Source: CAYVRJ01 sp964453645
GTDB taxonomy: Bacteria; Bacillota; Clostridia; Christensenellales; JAWKQI01
Assembly (NCBI GenBank): GCA_964453645.1
Contig: CAYVRJ010000010.1
Location: 1 to 64,000 of the forward strand
Direction of reading: 5' to 3'
DNA: 64,000 bases
In this document: positions 59,742 to 64,000 of the stretch, piece by piece
How the letters are laid out: the number at the start of each line of letters is the position of its first letter
Position numbering within the stretch: position 1 is the stretch's first letter
Notes under the pieces: generated by a model
The model's input: the letters and a program-made list of their open reading frames with translations, nothing else
Told to the model about the DNA's origin: nothing
Databases searched by the model: none
Made by a program: the position numbers and the translations under genes

Positions 59742-61103
59742 TTATAACTGAAATATTGCTTCACGAATAATTTCCGAAACAGTGGGATGGGGGAACACAA
59801 TCTTTTTAATTTCCTCCACCTTCATCTTTTTGGCGATCATAGCCGTTGCAGCGATGATAAATTCCGACGCATAGTTGGCGATCACGTGACAGCCAATGAG
59901 GGTGTCGTATTTTTTATCCACAATAATCTTAATGATTCCGTCTCCGCCGGGGTTTTCGGCCAAATATCTGCCCGAGAAGTTCATGGTGATGTTTTTCACA
60001 ACACAATCGATGCCCTTCGCCTTGGCACTCTGCTCCGTTTCACCCACTCCCGCCACTTCGGGGTTGGTATAGATTACGCCGGGAATGGCTGCATAACTCA
60101 TTAAGTCCTTTTTACCCACCATGTTGTTAATGGCAACTTCTGCCTCGCGGTATGCGGTGTGGGCTAACATGGACTTGCCGTTCACATCCCCCGCAGCGTA
60201 CACATTGGGAATGTTGGTCTTCATGGTGTCGTCGGTGAGGATGGCTCCCCGCTCGGTGGCCACACCAATGGCTTCAAGGCCAATACCCTCAATATATGGC
60301 TTGCGCCCGATGGACACCAGCACAACATCTGCACCCTCTTCCTTTGTGCCCTCACTGCAAGTATACTTCACGGAATTCTTGGTGAATTCCACCACTTTGC
60401 AGTTGAGCAGGAATTTGATGCCCTTCTTTTCATAATTCTTTTGCAGGATTTTTGCGATGTCGGCATCGATCATGCCGCCGATCTGGGGCAGCATTTCAAT
60501 GATGGCAACGTCCGAACCGCAGGAGCGGTAATACGAAGCCATTTCCAAACCGATGACACCTCCGCCGATGACCACCAGCTTTTTGGGAACGCTTTTGAGC
60601 TCCAGCATTTCACGGGAAGTGACACAAAATCCAGAGGAAATTCCCTCACTCAAGCCGGGGATGGGGGGAAGTACGGGCACTGAGCCAGTGGTGATGAGCA
60701 ATTTTTTTGCGGCATAAACTTCGCTGCCCACACCCACTTCAAATGTATCTCCCTTTTTGCCAAGGATCTTTCCTTCGCCCTTTTTCACTTCAATTTTAGC
60801 GCCCTTGAGCTGCATCTTCACACCGCCAACCAACGCTGCAATTACCTTTTCTTTGCGGCTAATCACCTTTTGGTGGTCGATGGAGACGTCTTTGGCGATC
60901 ACGCCGTACTTGTCGCCATGGGCTGCACCGTCGGCAACCTTTGCGCTGTAGAGCAAAGTTTTGGTGGGGATACAACCTTCGTTCAGGCACACGCCCCCCA
61001 CTTCCCGCTTTTCGATGAGCAGTGTTTTTAAGCCCTCGTGCCCCGCACGCTCGCAGGCCAGATAACCGGCAGGGCCTCCGCCCAGTACAATTAAATCATA
61101 CAT
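59742..61103 (-). CDS. lpdA: Dihydrolipoyl dehydrogenase (E3)
   Basis: A 453-residue FAD enzyme that reoxidises the lipoyl groups of E2 with NAD. N-terminal FAD motif LIVLGGGPAGYLAC, redox disulfide Cys39/Cys44 in GGVCLNEGCIPTK, NAD motif VVIGGGVIGLEMASYY, second FAD motif NVYAAGDVNGKSMLAH and the C-terminal His-Glu pair in FPHPTVSEIIREAI. There is no N-terminal lipoyl domain, unlike some Gram-positive E3s. Its SD lies inside leader copy 4. Confidence 0.95.
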   Translation of the reverse strand: MYDLIVLGGGPAGYLACERAGHEGLKTLLIEKREVGGVCLNEGCIPTKTLLYSAKVADGAAHGDKYGVIAKDVSIDHQKVISRKEKVIAALVGGVKMQLKGAKIEVKKGEGKILGKKGDTFEVGVGSEVYAAKKLLITTGSVPVLPPIPGLSEGISSGFCVTSREMLELKSVPKKLVVIGGGVIGLEMASYYRSCGSDVAIIEMLPQIGGMIDADIAKILQKNYEKKGIKFLLNCKVVEFTKNSVKYTCSEGTKEEGADVVLVSIGRKPYIEGIGLEAIGVATERGAILTDDTMKTNIPNVYAAGDVNGKSMLAHTAYREAEVAINNMVGKKDLMSYAAIPGVIYTNPEVAGVGETEQSAKAKGIDCVVKNITMNFSGRYLAENPGGDGIIKIIVDKKYDTLIGCHVIANYASEFIIAATAMIAKKMKVEEIKKIVFPHPTVSEIIREAIFQL

Positions 61104-61162
61104 TTAAAACTCCATTCCGCCGCTTCACTGATGGCGCAAATCGTCATTAAAGAATCTTTCAC
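61091..61162 (-). CDS. Micro-ORF leader, copy 4 (23 aa), between E2 and E3 genes
   Basis: Directly behind the E2 stop, GGAGGGTTTTAAC precedes GTGAAAGATT and a frame containing TICAISEAAEWSF. It runs past the lpdA ATG and stops 13 bp inside lpdA. The hairpin is CGCC/GGCG and the Trp-Ser codons supply GGAG for lpdA. Compared with copy 1 the first three codons, the SD and the last seven codons are nearly identical while the middle has drifted. Confidence 0.45.
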   Translation of the reverse strand: MKDSLMTICAISEAAEWSFKCMI

Positions 61163-61174
61163 GTTAAAACCCTC

Positions 61175-62410
61175 CTATTTCGCCAGCAGTACGCTGAAGT
61201 TCTCCAGCGAACGACACAACTCGGAGAGGAACTTTTGTGCGGGAGCACCGTCGATGGCACGGTGGTCGTAGGTGAGGCTCAGTCCCATAGCGGGATATTG
61301 TTTCAATTCACCATTCACTTCTCTGGTGCGCCAAACAGTGGTGCACACGCCTAAAATTCCCGTTTGTGGTGGGTTGATGACAGGGGTGAACATTTCAACA
61401 CCCAGTGCACCTAAGTTGGAAATGGTGAACGTTCCGTTTTGCAAAAGATCGGGGTCGATGGTGCCCGATTGGGCGGACAAAGCCACTTCCTTTGCCTTTG
61501 CAGAAATTTCGTTGAGTGATAATTTGTCTGCACCAAAGATGGTGGGAACCAGCAGTCCCCGCTCGGTGTCCACTGCCATCCCTAAGTTCACGCTCTCAAA
61601 ATAGCGCATCTTATCTTCTAAGAAGTGTGCGTTGAGATCGGGGTGGTTTTTCAGCACCCGAGATACGGCAAACAACACGATGTCGTTGAGTGTTATATTA
61701 TTTAAGGAAAGTTTTTCTGCATTGTCCTTTAACTGCTTCCGATAGTTTAAGATGTTGGTGGCATCAAAACTCATGTGGTGGGTGAGCTGTGCCATGGAGG
61801 AGATGGAGTGATGCATTGCCTTTGCTATGACTTTGCGAATGTTGGTGAGGGGTTTGTCGGTATATTCGGCAGAAGGAACTGAAACAGCCTTTGCCATGTT
61901 GGACTTGACTTGGGCAGTGATGTCCGAAATGGCCATGACATCCCGCTCGATAATCCGTCCGTCCGGGCCGGTGGGCGTTGCCAGGGTTGGATCAACACCC
62001 CGCTCTGCGGCTGTGTTCTTCGCCCGGGGGGAGATGAACAGCCTGCTCTCGTCAAAGCGCTTTGTTGCGGGAGCTGTACTTTGTGCCGCTGGTGCTACGA
62101 CTGCTGCCGCTGCTGCTGGAGCTGCTGCTTCCTCTTTGGGGGCAGATGTTACAAAAGAAGAAATGTCCTCCCCTGCCTCTCCAATGATACAAACGTTTTC
62201 AAGACAAGGCACGTCGTCCCCCTCTTGCGCTAAAATTTTGAGCAGCGTTCCCGCCACTTTGGCTTCCTCTTCAAAAGCTGCTTTGTCCGTTTCGTAAGAA
62301 AAGAGCAGATCGCCAACGGAAACGCTGTCCCCCTCGTGTTTGTGCCACGAAGTGATGATACAGCTCTCCACCGATTGACCCGATTTGGGCATAATGATCG
62401 CTGTTGCCAT
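61175..62410 (-). CDS. pdhC: Dihydrolipoamide acyltransferase (E2)
   Basis: A 411-residue core of the complex. One lipoyl domain (1-80) with the lipoylated Lys43 in ETDKAAF; an Ala/Pro-rich linker (about 92-115); a peripheral-subunit-binding domain (about 122-160; LFISPRAKNTAAERGVD); and the catalytic acyltransferase domain (about 185-411) with DHRAIDGAPAQKFL carrying the His and Asp. The acyl specificity (acetyl versus branched) is not determined. First gene of the operon, SD GGAGGT. Confidence 0.92.
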   Translation of the reverse strand: MATAIIMPKSGQSVESCIITSWHKHEGDSVSVGDLLFSYETDKAAFEEEAKVAGTLLKILAQEGDDVPCLENVCIIGEAGEDISSFVTSAPKEEAAAPAAAAAVVAPAAQSTAPATKRFDESRLFISPRAKNTAAERGVDPTLATPTGPDGRIIERDVMAISDITAQVKSNMAKAVSVPSAEYTDKPLTNIRKVIAKAMHHSISSMAQLTHHMSFDATNILNYRKQLKDNAEKLSLNNITLNDIVLFAVSRVLKNHPDLNAHFLEDKMRYFESVNLGMAVDTERGLLVPTIFGADKLSLNEISAKAKEVALSAQSGTIDPDLLQNGTFTISNLGALGVEMFTPVINPPQTGILGVCTTVWRTREVNGELKQYPAMGLSLTYDHRAIDGAPAQKFLSELCRSLENFSVLLAK

Positions 62411-62496
62411 AACTTAGATACCTCCGTTCATGATTCAATATATTATTTTGATAATTTATGCAACAATAATGTGAATTAGTAACATTTGATACCGAT

Positions 62497-62526
62497 ATAT
62501 TAACACGATTTAACACGAGATGTCAA
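62497..62526 (-). promoter_or_regulatory. Promoter of the 2-oxoacid dehydrogenase operon with helical-phase direct repeats
   Basis: TTGACA (62521-62526), 18-bp spacer, TAATAT (62497-62502) on the minus strand. The spacer holds two copies of TTAACACGA (62500-62508, 62510-62518; plus strand) exactly 10 bp apart, a possible activator or repressor site. Confidence 0.55.
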
Positions 62527-62595
62527 CTGAATTTTGTTTGAATTTTCTTGAATGAAGATTGCAAGTTTTATTGAATTAGACCGAAAAGTTCCAAC

Positions 62596-62626
62596 GAAAA
62601 AGAGGAGTGTGAAAACACACCCCTCC
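62596..62626 (-). terminator. Terminator of the zinc-ribbon gene
   Basis: On the minus strand GGAGGGGTGTG-TTTT-CACACTCCTC is followed by TTTTTC. Confidence 0.85.
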
Positions 62627-62647
62627 TTGGAATCACATCAATGTCAA

Positions 62648-62821
62648 TCAGTCATCGCGGCGAAATCCACGCTGGTTTCTGGATGCCTTCCGAGCACGGC
62701 GGCAATCAGGACAACGCTGGGGTTCATTTTCAAAACCCTTTTCTCTGTAGAACTCTTGCTCACCTTCTGTGAACGCAAATTCCGTACCGCAATCCTTGCA
62801 AATCAACATTTTGTCTGCCAT
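62648..62821 (-). CDS. Small zinc-ribbon protein
   Basis: A 57-residue protein with two CxxC knuckles, LICKDCGTEF and QRCPDCRRARK, and a basic tail RNQRGFRRDD. This fits the small probable zinc-ribbon family (zf-trcl type) widespread in Clostridia; its function is not known. ATG behind GGAGGA. A terminator follows directly, so it is a one-gene unit. Confidence 0.85.
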   Translation of the reverse strand: MADKMLICKDCGTEFAFTEGEQEFYREKGFENEPQRCPDCRRARKASRNQRGFRRDD

Positions 62822-63037
62822 TTTGATTCCTCCATTAAATTTTAGGGATCTGGATCTGGTTTTGAGTATCCTCTCCCAAAAATTGATAAAGAGGAAAAGT
62901 CAAACAGATAATACCCGATTTTTGCAGTATTCCTACTGCTAATTACATTATATACTACTATTTCCAAAACGCAAGCATTTTTTTAAATTTTTATTAACTT
63001 TTTTTCAAAAATACGTATCATACTTTCTTGAACCGTA

Positions 63038-63066
63038 TTGACACCCCCTCTTCCTTTATATATTAT
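63038..63066 (+). promoter_or_regulatory. Strong promoter directly in front of tilS
   Basis: Perfect TTGACA (63038-63043), 17-bp spacer, TATTAT (63061-63066). The expected start site is about 63073, only a few bases before the ATG at 63077. Confidence 0.7.
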
Positions 63067-63076
63067 GGTAGCTGAG

Positions 63077-64000
63077 ATGGATTTACAAGAACGATTTATC
63101 AAACATGTGCGGCAAAACCGTTTATTTTTTGCAAAGGAGCGGGTGGGGGTTGCCCTCTCGGGGGGCAGCGACTCCGTAGCGCTGCTCCACTTGCTACACT
63201 CCTGTGCACCGGTGCTAGACATACACATCCGGGCACTTCATGTGGAACACGGCCTGCGGGAGACCTCCGTTGACGATATGGTTTTGGTGCAATCCCTGTG
63301 CCAAGCGCTCAACATTCCCCTTCATATTCACCGAGCAAATCTTAAAAATATCCATACAAATGTGGAACAGGCTGCCCGGGAGGTGCGGTACCGCTTCTTT
63401 GAGGAATGCGCCAGGCAGTACGACCTCACAAAAATAGCGGTTGCCCACCACGCCCAGGACAGGGCCGAAACCTTTTTGTTCAACCTGCTTCGGGGCAGCG
63501 GCATGTCCGGCCTGTGCGCCATGGGGCAAGTGCGGGGCAATATCGTCCGTCCGTTGCTGATTTTTTCTAAAGAAGAAATTATGGACTACATTGTTGCACA
63601 CAACCTGCCCTATGCTACCGACGAGACCAACGCAAACACGGAGTACACCCGCAACTATATTCGCCACCACATTCTTCCACAACTCAACCACATAAACCCA
63701 AAGGCCGTGGAGCACATCCATCGAACGGCAGACATCCTCGGGGAGGAAGATGCGTATTTAAGCGGTGTTGCAGAACAACAGCTCAAACACTGTGCACAAC
63801 TTTCGGATGGACATATAGATATCGACATTCAAATCCTCAGGCAAAACCATCCGGTGATCATCCGGCGTTTGCTCCGTTTGGCAATGGATCAATGCTTTTC
63901 CCTCAAAAACTTTGAATACGTGCACATTCAACAAATGCTTCAACTCTTGGAAAACCAGTCGGGTTCGCAAATCCATCTAAAGGGGGGTATCCTCTGCCGG
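63077..64000 (+). CDS. tilS: tRNA(Ile)-lysidine synthase (partial, runs off the window)
   Basis: The first 308 residues of TilS, which converts the wobble C of tRNA-Ile(CAT) to lysidine using ATP. The PP-loop GVALSGGSDSVALLHLL lies at about 24-40, then HVEHGLRE, VAHHAQDRAETFLFNLLRGSG and RPLLIFSKEEIMDYI; the central domain begins after about 220. The stop is beyond base 64000. I start at the second ATG because the first (63065) overlaps the -10 box; no SD precedes either one. Confidence 0.9.
   Translation, partial: MDLQERFIKHVRQNRLFFAKERVGVALSGGSDSVALLHLLHSCAPVLDIHIRALHVEHGLRETSVDDMVLVQSLCQALNIPLHIHRANLKNIHTNVEQAAREVRYRFFEECARQYDLTKIAVAHHAQDRAETFLFNLLRGSGMSGLCAMGQVRGNIVRPLLIFSKEEIMDYIVAHNLPYATDETNANTEYTRNYIRHHILPQLNHINPKAVEHIHRTADILGEEDAYLSGVAEQQLKHCAQLSDGHIDIDIQILRQNHPVIIRRLLRLAMDQCFSLKNFEYVHIQQMLQLLENQSGSQIHLKGGILCR

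Overview
The window looks like chromosome of a spore-forming, Gram-positive anaerobe of the class Clostridia with mid-range GC. It carries spoIVB-spo0A-spoIIM, strong SD sequences (GGAGG type), frequent TTG/GTG starts, a short HisG paired with HisZ, a monofunctional HisB, RemB next to gyrBA, an NPKTG-anchored surface protein and 6S RNA. The family is not certain; Oscillospirales-like is a guess. There is no rRNA, CRISPR array, intact IS or prophage.

Layout. 1-156: tRNA-Asp and tRNA-Val. 319-6409 (-): histidine operon hisZGDBHAF-IE with a palindromic operator on its promoter. 6523-9960 (-): DUF4432 mutarotase-like gene, efp, an M24 peptidase and an endonuclease-IV-like TIM barrel. 10267-13815 (+): proS, an unknown gene, nadD, yqeK, rsfS. 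13882-14198: tRNA-Val(GAC) and 6S RNA. 14307-17262 (+): spoIVB, spo0A, spoIIM. 17462-19994 (-): sortase-type surface protein and an orphan glucose-1-phosphate cytidylyltransferase. 20087-36884 (-): a 16.8-kb signalling cluster with a diguanylate cyclase, a chemoreceptor, a receiver-HD-GYP phosphodiesterase and three very large hybrid histidine kinases each ending in an HPt domain. 37147-41453 (+): XRE-cupin regulator and potABCD. 41543-44650 (-): PAS/HD-GYP protein and glutamate dehydrogenase. 44798-48730 (+): tRNA-Pro with a duplicated 3' end, XRE-cupin regulator, acyl-CoA synthetase, Smr-like protein, a candidate structured RNA and a DmpA-type peptidase. 48862-51076 (+): secDF. 51077-51384: dense hairpins and a DnaA-box cluster. 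51385-56031 (-): gyrA, gyrB, remB. 56053-57028: hicB remnant, duplicated tRNA-Lys 3' end, and tRNAs Lys, Gln, His, Arg. 57252-62410 (-): 2-oxoacid (pyruvate-type) dehydrogenase genes E2, E3 and a fused E1 alpha-beta. 62648-62821 (-): small zinc-ribbon protein. 63077-64000 (+): tilS, cut by the window edge.

Most unusual observations: (1) a conserved approximately 60-75-bp leader found four times immediately upstream of unrelated genes (nfo-like, rfbF, potA, lpdA). It combines a micro-ORF with the shared pattern ICAxS..(x)EWSF, a small hairpin, and an SD lying inside the Trp-Ser codons that serves the next gene. (2) A 157-nt element at 47655-47811 that folds into one long helix with strand-specific G-U pairs. 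(3) Five DnaA-box-like 9-mers in 108 bp beside gyrA, partly inside the gyrA terminator hairpin. (4) A 120-bp tandem repeat that lengthens a Glu-rich linker between the receiver and HPt domains of the 1878-residue kinase. (5) Integration-like scars at tRNA-Lys and tRNA-Pro.
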